Part shown: positions 17,925 to 27,156 of the stretch, one piece after another
How positions within the stretch are numbered: the stretch's first letter is position 1
Layout: each line of letters begins with the position of its first letter
Source of the DNA: Planctomycetota bacterium
GTDB lineage: Bacteria; Planctomycetota; Planctomycetia; Pirellulales; Pirellulaceae
NCBI GenBank assembly: GCA_029259935.1
Contig: JAJDEH010000459.1
Coordinates: forward strand, 1 to 47,429
Direction of reading: 5' to 3'
DNA length: 47,429 nucleotides
Program-made: the position numbers and the translations under genes
Notes under the pieces: model-generated
Databases searched by the model: none
What the model was told of the DNA's origin: nothing
The model's input: only the letters and a program-made list of their open reading frames with translations

Positions 17925-19142
17925 TCAGGGACCTGTCAGCGACAGCTGCGATCGGAGAAACTGCTCCGTACTGGTTCTAATCTCGAGCGACGCGGGTCCT
18001 TCGGGCACATGCCCTTGATCCGGGTAAACCATCAATTCCACGCTTGGGGCACCTGATTCACGCAATCTGGAAACTGCCTCTTCGATGGCCGCAAGGGGAA
18101 CCACCGAGTCTTGCGCTCCATGGTAGAACCGAATGGGTGGAAACGAGGCGTCCGTTTCAACCTCTGGCCATACGCTGCCAAAGTTGCCAACCATCGCTTT
18201 GGGAATGCCATCCTTGGAGAGCCTCGAGGAGGCGGCGGTGCCAACGTAGGTACCCAGCGAGTAGCCGATGACCACCAATTCGCCGACGTCCTCACGGCTA
18301 TCAACTTTCCTGATGGCGGCACATGCCACGTCGACCCAATTCTCGTAGTCTCGCCGCCGGATCTCCTCGATCGCGGCCACGTCAAGGTGTCCATTTTTCC
18401 TGATCATCAAGTCCTCGTAAGGCGACGCGTCAAAGTAACGGACGAAGAATGTCGCGTATCCCTTGTCGCGAATAGCTCGGGCGTTCAAATAGTGCACTCT
18501 CCTGGAAAGTAACGTGGCTCCCTCGACACCGTGGAGGACAACGACCGCCGAGTGCTTCTCACCTTCGTCGGGAAGAAAACAGTCAATCGTTACTGGTTTC
18601 CCGTTGGGGCTCATGACCGTAATAGATTCGTCGGGCATTGGTGCCGGAAAGTAGTAGCCCATAGCCAATACTCCGGCGCTCAGGAGTATGGAAGTGATTA
18701 TCAAAAGAGCGGCACGCCTGCCCCAGGGGACAGCGTGAGATAGGCTCACAATGGTGATGCTTCCAGTGGCGAGTTGAAGCAACGTCTGGCACGCCCATGT
18801 GAGAACGACTATGGCAGGAATTCTTATGGCCAAAAAGACAGTCAGGAAGGTTGGCGCGGCACCGAAGAAAAATGCCGTGATCAGCATTTGACCGTGTTGT
18901 GTGGCGCGACCTCCAATACGACGAATCATGCCATGCCCATAGGCGAGCAGGACGCTCAGAATAGCGGCTTGGTAAATCGTCTCTCGCAGCCCGAATCCAG
19001 CCCAAGTTCGGAACACGCCACCGTCGACGAACGCTACGCTGACAGAAGGCAGAGCAATTGGAATCAGCGCTTGAACGAGCGCGCCAAACAGCAACATGAC
19101 GGCGAACGCCGCTAAAAGTACTAGAACGACTTGCATCCGCAT
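17925..19142 (-). CDS. Membrane-anchored dienelactone-hydrolase-type alpha/beta hydrolase
   Basis: With the ATG at 19142 (AAAGGA about 9-10 nt upstream) the protein has 405 residues; the frame opens at a TTG at 19160 without a ribosome-binding site. The first 190 residues are hydrophobic with five or six membrane helices and a Gly/Ala-rich, CAAX/Yip1-like character. The C-terminal 230 residues are an alpha/beta hydrolase: VVVLHGVEGATLL (oxyanion loop), VVIGYSLGTYVG (nucleophile Ser), FYHGAQDSVVP (acid), YPDQGHVP (histidine). The dienelactone-hydrolase subfamily usually has Cys as nucleophile; here it is Ser. The substrate is unknown. It is monocistronic between repeat-filled spacers. Confidence 0.75.
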   Translation of the reverse strand: MRMQVVLVLLAAFAVMLLFGALVQALIPIALPSVSVAFVDGGVFRTWAGFGLRETIYQAAILSVLLAYGHGMIRRIGGRATQHGQMLITAFFFGAAPTFLTVFLAIRIPAIVVLTWACQTLLQLATGSITIVSLSHAVPWGRRAALLIITSILLSAGVLAMGYYFPAPMPDESITVMSPNGKPVTIDCFLPDEGEKHSAVVVLHGVEGATLLSRRVHYLNARAIRDKGYATFFVRYFDASPYEDLMIRKNGHLDVAAIEEIRRRDYENWVDVACAAIRKVDSREDVGELVVIGYSLGTYVGTAASSRLSKDGIPKAMVGNFGSVWPEVETDASFPPIRFYHGAQDSVVPLAAIEEAVSRLRESGAPSVELMVYPDQGHVPEGPASLEIRTSTEQFLRSQLSLTGP

Positions 19143-19891
19143 CTTGGTTCGTCCTTTCAAAGTCGGCGCAGTTGCCGTAATGCGACCGCACTTCTATCCG
19201 CGAAACGCATTGATGAGCGTCTCTGAGTTGAGGCCAGCAGCGATGTGCCTGACTACCAGACACACGAAATAGCTTGCCGCGACCAAGATGCCAATCCCAC
19301 AAGAGCACGAACGACGGTAGGCTGTACGTCACGCGCCGAACGTTTGTAGCGACCGTCACGATTGTACCGAAGGCGCGCGGCGTTGCCAGCTTCCAAGGCT
19401 GGACAATTCTGCGAGCGTCTTGACATCAGCCCACATCCCATCGAAGAATCAGACGCTTGAAATCTCTCCGGTCCTTCGTGTCCGCCCAAGTGATAGGTCA
19501 GATTCCGCAGCGCGATTTGCCGGGCGACATCGGCTTGCTCGCTGATGCGTTTACGATCGAGCACCTCGGCGACCGTAATTGATACAACAAACGTCGATCT
19601 TTTCCGCTCCACTCTGCGCGGACGTTGCAAACTCTGCGCGTATTGGTGGGACCCACCGCTGCAGTTTCAGCAATTTGGATTTCCAGCCCGTGAACTGTCG
19701 CAATCTCCAAACGGGGGGATGCGAGTTCCACAAAGTCGTGGAACCAGCGGAGTTTCTGAAGCCGAGCAACAAACCACCGATTTTGGAACGCCCGTTAAAG
19801 TGCCTTGGCCCCCTCCAAGGCGTCGAAAGCAAGATTGCTTGCGCGCGGCGGCAAATCGACCGCCGCAGGAAACGGTTGGTCGCCAAACTGC
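19143..19891. other. Spacer, possible decayed gene remnant
   Basis: No intact gene is visible. The minus strand at roughly 19430-19590 gives a protein-like frame with ITVAEVLDRKRISEQADVAR and NLTYHLGGHEGPERF, without start signal or recognisable family. It could be a degraded coding fragment. Confidence 0.3.
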
Positions 19892-20336
19892 GTTGGTGTG
19901 AAACACGTGTGAAACACCGAGGCAGCTTAGTGACTGGTCGGTCGGTGTCGTTGAATTCGATGTTAGTGGAAACCGCAGGTCGCCAGTAACGGCAAACGAT
20001 CTTTTTGGCCGCGAGAAGTTCAACTCCCGTCAACAGTCGAATTCGCAACCATTGATGGGATTTGGAGTTACACATCCAATCGAGGCAACCAGACACGGTT
20101 AGAACTTTTTTTACCGGACCGCCACGCAGTCGGCCGCGTTCGAATCTCAAGCATGGCAACAGATTACATCAACTACGGCGTGATTCGCCCGTGAAGGAGC
20201 AACTCAATTTCTACGGTCTGTACGCCGCTTCGGTCGATGAATTCGACGCAGTTTTGGAATTTGCGTAAAGTGCGTCGGTCTCTTGCACCTCTGCAGGTTA
20301 GCACGTTGCCATTGTGCGGGCGAGTTGTCCAACTTC
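19892..20336. repeat. Interspersed element, long form with right terminus
   Basis: From GTGAAACACCGAGGCAG onward this copies 9660-10012 with few differences. It then continues into the right arm GTGCGTCGGTCTCTTGCACC and CTCTGCAGGTTAGC, and the outer end GCCATTGTGCGGGCG and GTTGTCCAACTT. Read in reverse complement, the right end equals the left end of the copies at 17353 and 33980. It is the best copy for the central module and right terminus. Confidence 0.8.
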
Positions 20337-20734
20337 CTTCAGTTGGCCTCGTGACAAATTGCAGTCGGTGTTGTTCACCGGTGCGCCAACGTCCGTATCG
20401 TCCAGTGGGCTTGTACCCCGCCCCCCGCCAGACAATCAAATTCCCCCAGCCGATCTCTCTCCATACCTGCTTCCGGTTGTTTCCGGGTCATCTCGATGGG
20501 TTTTGAGGCCCGTCCGAATCCCGGTACTCGGGGGCCGACCAGTGGGCTTGATACTGGGGGCTGATCGGCAAAAGACGCATTTGTAGCTACGATAAAGACT
20601 GTGACAGTAGCACTGGAACAGCCTTCGAGAACGTGGCCGATGAAGTCTCACGACTCCGGCTACAAGACAATGACTCCTGGCGTGAACAACGAAACGAACG
20701 AGCAATGTGTGATACACAAAGATGGGGAACAGGG

Positions 20735-23425
20735 GTGAGTGAGCGTTTTTTCTGGTCGACTCTCATCGTTCTCACCACGACAACCGGACTTCAGGCTGAT
20801 CACAACAAACTCCTCCAGCTTGAGTTCAAGCGGGGCATCAGCAGACATCTGGCGTGCGACAGCGATGGGTATTGCTACCTGCTGCTGCCCTCGCCCGGAT
20901 TGGAAGGCGGGCCGGGATTCACTTTGAAGGTTTCGCGGAAACCACATCCCGAGTCGATTTCCGATCTTCCGACGACGGTGGCGCTGCCGACGCCCGCACT
21001 TGCTGATGCAGAGGGGAAATCATTCTTCTCCGCAGGTCTTGCCGTCGATGCTCAGGACCAACTCCACCTGATCTGGACAACCGAAAGGGGACATACCGCG
21101 TACAGCGTTGTGGACACGAAACTGTTGCGAAGTGGTCGATCCGGAGCAAAGTGGTTGAATCCCGTGAATGGGCAGGAGGGAGTGCTAGTACTCGCGGCCG
21201 CCCGGTCGTGGGCGGGAGATATCTGCCGCGCGGCCGACGGACGGGTCTGGCTGACCTGGACAACCGAAGGTGCGAATGGCTCAGAAGTGACCGTCCATCT
21301 GGGGACGCTCCGTGATGGAGCATGGAAGTCGTTCGACCTCGGGCGTGGAAAGAAGTTCTATCCGCCGTCGCTGCTCATGTCGCGAGACGAAGCCTTCTTC
21401 CACGTGGCGTGCGGCGATACCATCGGAGGCACGCACTGCCTGCGGGGCAGAGTTTCGGAACTGGGCACTGACAGCCAAAGGCGGTTTGAACGGACTCACT
21501 CCGGGAACAGACCGGCCCTCGCCGAGGTGAATGGCACCGTTCTCGCCGTCCACGAATCAGGAGATTCCCTGAAGTACACCTTCCTGCACACGGACGAAAA
21601 AGCCCGCCATTCGCACCCGCTGACAGACCTCGACAGTCGGCTGGTCTGGGACACGGTCCACTCACCGCGGTTGGTCGTTGATCAGCACGGCGTGCCGTGG
21701 GTGTTCTTCATCGACTCAACGCGTCAGCACGTCTTTTACGCGAGGTGGCTGGGCACGCGATGGAGCCCGGTCCTGAATGGCTTCTGGCTGACACGGAATA
21801 CCGCCCGGTTTGAAGACAGTCACCTCTCCATCGACTGGCTCGCTGTCGAACACGGACATGGCTCGGACAAGTCCTCGATTGGACTCGCGATTGGCCATCG
21901 CAGTCAGCCGCCCGACACCAGGTTTCATGTGCTTCCCGTCCCTTCGCTCAAGTCCGACGCTGGCAGCAAAGTTCTCTTCCTGGATTTGAAGGAGGTGCAG
22001 CACATCGATGGCGTCACACTGAAAGTCAACACGGCACGCAAGCTGGCCGATCCGGTGATCGCTGGCGGACGTCCCGGCGACTTCGATTCGCAGGGCGCCG
22101 GGAAAGTTGCCGTCATCAGGCAGAACGGTGTTTACCGGGCATGGTATACCGGGATGCACCGCGAGCCTGGTTCAGAATGGCCGAAGAGCGGGCCGATTCC
22201 GTACGTCCGGGTGGGATACGCGGAAAGTGCCGACGGCATTCATTTTAAAAAGAAGCCGCTGGGTCTGTCGCCCTTCGGGGAGAATGACAACACGAACATC
22301 GTGGCCGGGCTCCCGGCAACGCCCATCTTCCGGCCCATTGTTCCGACGGGAATGCACATCGATTCCGCCGATCCGGACCCAACCCGTCGATACAAGTTTC
22401 TGACATGGACCGGTGGTCGGCCCGTTCAGAAGCGGGCGGACGCTGCGAAAAAAGTCGACGAGCAAACCTGGACGCTCTGGACGTCTCCCGACGGGCTTCG
22501 CTGGAAGCAGGCAAGCCGCGGCGGCATCCGTTACCCGGGCGGGATGCCGTCCTCATTCTCGCCTCAGGCGATGTTTCATGATCCGGATGAACCGGACCCC
22601 GCCAGGAAGTACAAGGCCTACGGTTTCCTCGGCCTCAACAACGACCGGCGAGGCGCGGGCTACGGCTACAGCGCGGACGCCATCGAGTGGACTGCCGATC
22701 CGCGCAATCCGGTTTTCGATGCGTGGGCCCGAGCCACTCCGGTAGTGAGAAGCGGCAAGGTCGAGCAGATTCACGACGCCGTCGTCTGGAAGTACCACCA
22801 GTACTACCTGGCTCTGTACCAGTACCAGCGCAGCGGCGATGAGATGACGATCGAGCTGGCGATGAGCCGCGACGGCGAAAACTTCTCCTATATCCAGCCC
22901 GGGTCAGAGGTCGTGCGCCGAGGCGCTGCCGGCGAGTGGGACTGCGACATGATTGCACCGTCCGTGCCGCTCGTCGACGAGGACGAAATCAAGGTCTACT
23001 ACTCAGGCTACCGGTTCAGCCAAACGAAACTGATTGAAGGAGAACACGCCTGCGGTCTGGCGACACTGCGTCTCGACGGATTCACGCACTTGACCCTGGA
23101 GGACGGCCGGGATCAGGGAAGCGTGACGACCATCCCCGTCGACCGAGGCGTCGCCACCGAGTTGTACGTCAACGCGTCTTGTGCAGAAGACAGCCGGATT
23201 GAGGTTGAGTTAATCGACCCCAAATCCGGCCAAGCGATTCCTGGATTCTCGCGCGAAGAATGCACCCCCCTTACGACCGACTCCCTGGCTCACCGAATCT
23301 CCTGGGGCAAACGGAGCCTCGCCGATGCCCGGAATGCGTCTTTCCAGATTCGCTTCCATCTCGCGAACGGTCGCGAGTCTCCAGGGCTTTACTCGTTCGA
23401 ATTTCGCACTGCAAGCGACAAGTAG
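20735..23425 (+). CDS. Large secreted sialidase/GH43-like propeller protein
   Basis: With the GTG start at 20735 the protein has 896 residues and begins with a signal peptide (MSERFFWSTLIVLTTTTGLQA); upstream in-frame starts give no sensible N-terminus. The N-terminal half has BNR/sialidase-type blades (LTWTTEGANG, VWDTVHSPRLVVDQHGVPWV). The C-terminal half (about 470-780) is a five-bladed GH43/GH32-like propeller with repeated ESADGIHF, TSPDGLRW, SRDGENF motifs and WYTG, YYSGYRFS segments. The last 100 residues form a beta-sandwich-like tail matching the tail of the protein at 25470-27005. It probably binds or cleaves extracellular polysaccharide. Catalytic acids cannot be fixed by eye. Confidence 0.7.
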   Translation: MSERFFWSTLIVLTTTTGLQADHNKLLQLEFKRGISRHLACDSDGYCYLLLPSPGLEGGPGFTLKVSRKPHPESISDLPTTVALPTPALADAEGKSFFSAGLAVDAQDQLHLIWTTERGHTAYSVVDTKLLRSGRSGAKWLNPVNGQEGVLVLAAARSWAGDICRAADGRVWLTWTTEGANGSEVTVHLGTLRDGAWKSFDLGRGKKFYPPSLLMSRDEAFFHVACGDTIGGTHCLRGRVSELGTDSQRRFERTHSGNRPALAEVNGTVLAVHESGDSLKYTFLHTDEKARHSHPLTDLDSRLVWDTVHSPRLVVDQHGVPWVFFIDSTRQHVFYARWLGTRWSPVLNGFWLTRNTARFEDSHLSIDWLAVEHGHGSDKSSIGLAIGHRSQPPDTRFHVLPVPSLKSDAGSKVLFLDLKEVQHIDGVTLKVNTARKLADPVIAGGRPGDFDSQGAGKVAVIRQNGVYRAWYTGMHREPGSEWPKSGPIPYVRVGYAESADGIHFKKKPLGLSPFGENDNTNIVAGLPATPIFRPIVPTGMHIDSADPDPTRRYKFLTWTGGRPVQKRADAAKKVDEQTWTLWTSPDGLRWKQASRGGIRYPGGMPSSFSPQAMFHDPDEPDPARKYKAYGFLGLNNDRRGAGYGYSADAIEWTADPRNPVFDAWARATPVVRSGKVEQIHDAVVWKYHQYYLALYQYQRSGDEMTIELAMSRDGENFSYIQPGSEVVRRGAAGEWDCDMIAPSVPLVDEDEIKVYYSGYRFSQTKLIEGEHACGLATLRLDGFTHLTLEDGRDQGSVTTIPVDRGVATELYVNASCAEDSRIEVELIDPKSGQAIPGFSREECTPLTTDSLAHRISWGKRSLADARNASFQIRFHLANGRESPGLYSFEFRTASDK

Positions 23426-23543
23426 CCGTCGTCGTCCCTGCCCCCGCCCGACGCCAGGGAGCGGGATGTTCACGTATCAGGAAGTTGCTTCGGGACTGAT
23501 ACGATGCACTTGTTTGAATTGAAGGTAAAACAAAGGTAAATCG

Positions 23544-24395
23544 ATGAATTGGACGGACGACCAGATCGAAGCATTTGAGTTTAATCGACTTGCTTGGGAT
23601 GAGCGCGTCGAGACCCACTGGCAGTCGGAAATGTACCGACGACATGTCAGCGAATTACGATCAGGGCAGCACTGTCTCGACGACGAACCAATCCAGCACA
23701 TGGGCGACTTGAAGAATAAGTCGCTGATCCATTTGCAATGCCACATGGGGATGGAGACTTTGTCTTGGGCACGCCTCGGTGCGGATGCGGTCGGCCTGGA
23801 CTTTTCAAGACCGGCAATTGAAAAGGCGAAATCGTTACGTGATGAGTTGTCGCTTGACGCACAGTTCATCTGCGCAAATGTGTACGACGCGGTGGCGGAA
23901 ACGCGGCGTGCCTTCGATCTCGTGTTCGTTTCCGTCGGCGCGATTGTTTGGCTACCTGATATTCGGCGATGGAGCCAAGTCGTTTCAGAACTGCTACGCC
24001 CTGGCGGCCGCTTGTATCTGGAGGAGTCACATCCTTTTACCGATGTGTTCGACGACCATCCCAACGAGAAAACTCTTGAAATCAAATTTCCCTACCTTGA
24101 ATCCCCGGCGATGGTCTTCGACGAACAAGGTACCTACGCGGACCCCGATGCCAAATTCAAACATCAAAAGTGCGTTTCGTACGTGCACACAATCGGATCG
24201 GTCGTCACATCGCTCATCGAGGCCGGGCTGCGAATCGACCGACTTGAAGAATCCGCCCGGTGTATGTGGCCGCGTTTCAAAATGATGCAACAGATTGGCC
24301 CAGATGATTGGACGTTGCCTGGTCCGGTGCTAAACAAATTGCCCAATAGATACACGCTAATTGCACACAAACCGACCCATGACGGGGTTGCCTGA
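23544..24395 (+). CDS. Class I SAM-dependent methyltransferase
   Basis: A 283-residue soluble protein. Motif I is SLIHLQCHMGMETLSWARLG (about 60-79), the LQCHxGxxTLS variant of the SAM-binding loop. GADAVGLDFSRPAIEKAKSL gives the acidic ribose-binding residue, and the post-I region holds FDLVFVSVGAIVWLPD and LLRPGGRLYLEE. The second half is a substrate-recognition region. The start ATG 23544 has AAAGGT 7 nt upstream. The substrate is unknown; this subfamily is usually annotated only as a small-molecule methyltransferase. The stop codon overlaps a short open frame at 24395 (TGATG). Confidence 0.85.
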   Translation: MNWTDDQIEAFEFNRLAWDERVETHWQSEMYRRHVSELRSGQHCLDDEPIQHMGDLKNKSLIHLQCHMGMETLSWARLGADAVGLDFSRPAIEKAKSLRDELSLDAQFICANVYDAVAETRRAFDLVFVSVGAIVWLPDIRRWSQVVSELLRPGGRLYLEESHPFTDVFDDHPNEKTLEIKFPYLESPAMVFDEQGTYADPDAKFKHQKCVSYVHTIGSVVTSLIEAGLRIDRLEESARCMWPRFKMMQQIGPDDWTLPGPVLNKLPNRYTLIAHKPTHDGVA

Positions 24396-24520
24396 TGTTT
24401 AACGGCGCGGCCCTTCAGCAGCTGGAGCGATTGATCCGGGAGACGGTCGATGTCCACGCCGAGGCCGAGGTCGACATCGTCTCGCTGTGCTTCTTCGCCC
24501 GGTGCTCCGACCAAACGTAA
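24395..24520 (+). CDS. 41-codon open frame overlapping the methyltransferase stop
   Basis: The ATG is part of TGATG at the methyltransferase stop and the frame runs to TAA at 24518. The peptide (MFNGAALQQLERLIRETVDV, then HAEAEVDIVSLCFFARCSDQT) has strongly coding-like composition and a high-GC third-position bias, unlike the spacer around it. I do not recognise it. It may be the surviving 5' part of a larger gene truncated by the hairpin element that follows 10 bp later, or a real coupled small protein. Confidence 0.35.
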   Translation: MFNGAALQQLERLIRETVDVHAEAEVDIVSLCFFARCSDQT

Positions 24521-24530
24521 GACCAAACAT

Positions 24531-24575
24531 AAGGGGACATTCTGGTTTCTGTTTATGTAGAATGCCCCCTTTTTC
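24531..24575. terminator. Stem-loop with T-run after the methyltransferase
   Basis: AAGGGGACATTCT (24531-24543) pairs with AGAATGCCCCCTT (24559-24571) with one mismatch, around a 15-nt loop, and the second arm runs into TTTTT. It fits a Rho-independent terminator. The long, near-symmetric arms also fit a dispersed REP-like element. Confidence 0.6.
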
Positions 24576-24723
24576 CCGCGCGCTCTTTCCCGACCTCGCC
24601 GCTTTGATTGGGGCAACCTGAGATTTTCAGATACAATGACTGTCCTGCTTGCTGTAGGTCACCTTCATTATGCAGGACCTACCGAAGAAGCCCAATAACA
24701 ACTCGACGAAAGGGGATTTCAGC

Positions 24724-25248
24724 ATGTCGTGGTACACACCTGTTGCTGTGGGAATGGTGGTATGTTTCGTCAGCGTCTCGGCAATCATGGGTCACGAGCC
24801 GCCCGCTAAGCCAAAAGCGAAGGTCGAACTCCGATGGATTGAGGGTGAGCACATTGAGGGACTGACAGACTTCGAGATGCGCTATCCGGCGAGTGAGAAT
24901 CGCGATGACTTTGCCTACCCCCACAAGAAGCCAGCTCTTGTACTCACCCCCGCCATGGTCGCCAAGGTTAGCATCACTCACTTCGTTCTTGCTTCGAGGG
25001 ACCAGTACGGGGTCAAGATTCAAATCACCGAAAAGGCCAGGGAGGCGTTGGCCATGACGTTCGAGGACACGAAGACGAGGTGGATTACCGTTGTTGTGGA
25101 TGGCAGATGCTGGGGTACACGCCGCTACGATCCGAGCAATGAAAAGTCAGACGGTGGCCCAGCAACATGGGCCAAGAATTACAATCCCCACGTCGGATTC
25201 ACTTCGTCAAAGGCCTATGTTCAACGGGTTGCCGATGCTTTGAAATGA
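24724..25248 (+). CDS. Small exported protein with a SecD-head-like domain
   Basis: With the ATG at 24724 (AGGGG about 7 nt upstream) the protein has 174 residues; the frame opens at 24670, but residues upstream of the start are polar spacer. MSWYTPVAVGMVVCFVSVSA is a signal peptide or anchor, followed by MGHEPPAKPKAK. The stretch YGVKIQITEKAREALAMTF and WITVVVDGRCWG resembles the periplasmic P1 head of SecD, where a strand, an E/K-rich helix and a VVVDG-type strand occur in that order. No membrane channel part is present, so it is not a translocase subunit. The role is unknown. Confidence 0.6.
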   Translation: MSWYTPVAVGMVVCFVSVSAIMGHEPPAKPKAKVELRWIEGEHIEGLTDFEMRYPASENRDDFAYPHKKPALVLTPAMVAKVSITHFVLASRDQYGVKIQITEKAREALAMTFEDTKTRWITVVVDGRCWGTRRYDPSNEKSDGGPATWAKNYNPHVGFTSSKAYVQRVADALK

Positions 25249-25469
25249 GTGGGAGTGATGGGTTGCATCGAAGAAAAACCGAAGAAACGCATCCACCGGA
25301 CTGCTTCCGGCCCCTCGGCCTCCTTCATTCGTACGTGGAGAAGTAGAGTGCGTTCAGGTCGGACTTCGTCAGATAGTGGCGTCCTTCGACATCTCGCTGT
25401 GGCTTGGGTTTCGGGAATCGAGGAAGCTTCTCAACAAAATCTTCCTTCGTAGATAGGAACGAGTTGCGA

Positions 25470-27005
25470 CTAACGTTTGTCGTCCGAGTGGACGAACTGA
25501 TACGAATACAGATCGCCGTCGGTCACCTTGACGATGAGTCGCACGGGTCTGCCGGAAAGCGAACTGACGTCCGTGTTGTCACCCCAGACAACCGTCCGTT
25601 CAACCGAATCGCCGAACACTTCGCTGCAGTCGTCGAGACCGAATCCGTCGATCGGTTTCCCGCCGGCGGTCTGAATGGCAACGCGGAGACTGCCGACGGC
25701 GGATGTAGCAAAGTTCAGTCGTAACCGGTCGCCTTCGAACCGGATTGGTTTTGTGGTCATCGTGCCACCTTTCCACTTGCCGTGGACGGAGACAAATCCG
25801 TCCAGCCGCAGCGTGTAACGACGCAACGCATTGCTGTCTCCCGTCCACCCGCCTTCGCTGGCATAGAACGACAGTTCATTTGCCGCACCGGGCAAGGAAG
25901 ATTTTGTTTCCACTGCGTGCCAAGCCACGTAATGCTGACCGTACTGCCAAGTTTCGGGTCGCTGAATTCCGGGGCGGAAAAACGCTTCGTTCCAGCGGTC
26001 GAAATGAATTCCGTTGCGGCTTGCCATCACGAGTGCTTCTGTCAGCGCGGTGCCATATCGAAGATGAGCCTTCGAACGCATTTCCCGATGTTCGGGTTGC
26101 GGCAAAGCACGCATCGACGGTGACCAGCCACGTTCGACATAGCGCGTCGGTAGGCCGATCAGAATATGAGGAGCGCGGAAATACGGAGCGATCTGGTTTG
26201 TGTAGATATGCTCCTCAGGTGAATCTTCGTAGGTCAAATCCGCCTCGTTTCCCCAGGACAAAAAGTCCTTCGACGTAGCCGTTCGCACGGCGCGATACCC
26301 TGCCGGTTTCCAGACTTTGCCCGTCGTTGTGCCTTTCGTGAACGTCCGGAAGTACGCGCGATACATTTTCGCCGTCGGATCCCAAAAGGCGAGATTCTGC
26401 GAGTCGAACGCCCCTTCGGTGACGACCGGCTCTTTTCGCATCAACGACCAATGGATTCCATCCGCTGATTTGAACGCGAATAGTCCACCCTCTTTCGCCG
26501 TGCCTGCCAGTGCTTTGAATCGAGCGCCCGGTGAACAATCTGGATGGGTGTCGAGAAACGGAGCGAAATTGTGAACACCGACGCCGTCCCAGACGATGTT
26601 GTTTTCCTTTGATCCGTTGTGCTCGAAGAGTCCGAGGTTCGGCTTGTGAAACTTGATGCCGTCTTTGCTTTCGGCATAGCAGTAAACCTGTTTTCCCAGA
26701 ATCAACCGGGCGTCTTTGACGCCCAACGCCGAGCCGCGGTGATACATGCGGTAAAGATCGCCGTCTCTGATGACCGTGTGATAACCACTCCCCGCGCCTT
26801 CCCAGGGTGCGTCATGCGTGATCGCAATTTCGCGTGGCACCGGGTGGTGCAGTTTGCGTTCAACGCCGTCGAGTTTGTCGATCAACGTTGCATCGACGAA
26901 TAGTTCTCGTCGTGAGCCAATATCGACAACATCGTCGGCCCATACCGACAGCGAAAGAGTGATCACTATTGCGGAGAAACAGGCTGTAGAAAATGGAAGC
27001 TTCAT
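25470..27005 (-). CDS. Secreted five-bladed-propeller (GH43/GH32-like) protein
   Basis: A 511-residue protein with a signal peptide (MKLPFSTACFSAIVITLSLS, cleavage near WADD). It has GH43/GH32-like blades: YHTVIRDGDLYRMYHRGSAL, YCYAESKDGIKFHKPNLGLF, FAFKSADGIHWSLM, YRAYFRTF and MASRNGIHFDRWNEAFF. The N-terminal DIGSRRELFVDATLIDKLDG block is typical of planctomycete secreted proteins of this type. The C-terminal 110 residues match the tail of the 896-residue protein at 20735. AAGGT lies 8 nt before the ATG. It diverges from the FGE-type gene across 151 bp, so the two may share control. The substrate is likely a polysaccharide, unproven. Confidence 0.75.
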   Translation of the reverse strand: MKLPFSTACFSAIVITLSLSVWADDVVDIGSRRELFVDATLIDKLDGVERKLHHPVPREIAITHDAPWEGAGSGYHTVIRDGDLYRMYHRGSALGVKDARLILGKQVYCYAESKDGIKFHKPNLGLFEHNGSKENNIVWDGVGVHNFAPFLDTHPDCSPGARFKALAGTAKEGGLFAFKSADGIHWSLMRKEPVVTEGAFDSQNLAFWDPTAKMYRAYFRTFTKGTTTGKVWKPAGYRAVRTATSKDFLSWGNEADLTYEDSPEEHIYTNQIAPYFRAPHILIGLPTRYVERGWSPSMRALPQPEHREMRSKAHLRYGTALTEALVMASRNGIHFDRWNEAFFRPGIQRPETWQYGQHYVAWHAVETKSSLPGAANELSFYASEGGWTGDSNALRRYTLRLDGFVSVHGKWKGGTMTTKPIRFEGDRLRLNFATSAVGSLRVAIQTAGGKPIDGFGLDDCSEVFGDSVERTVVWGDNTDVSSLSGRPVRLIVKVTDGDLYSYQFVHSDDKR

Positions 27006-27156
27006 ATGGACAACCTTCGAATTCGTTTGCTGCGTGTTAAATCCGGACTTAAACTATGCAATCATTGAGATCGGTCGTCAACCTACGGGCACTCGTACTG
27101 TGCACGAATAGCAAAGCCGACTCACGAATGAACCAGCGTCACCATTCATCCCTTAG

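Noticed and set aside
19253..19630. Minus-strand frame with ITVAEVLDRKRISEQADVAR as an intact gene
   Set aside because: Only a short central part looks protein-like; ends and start are unsupported, so at most a remnant.
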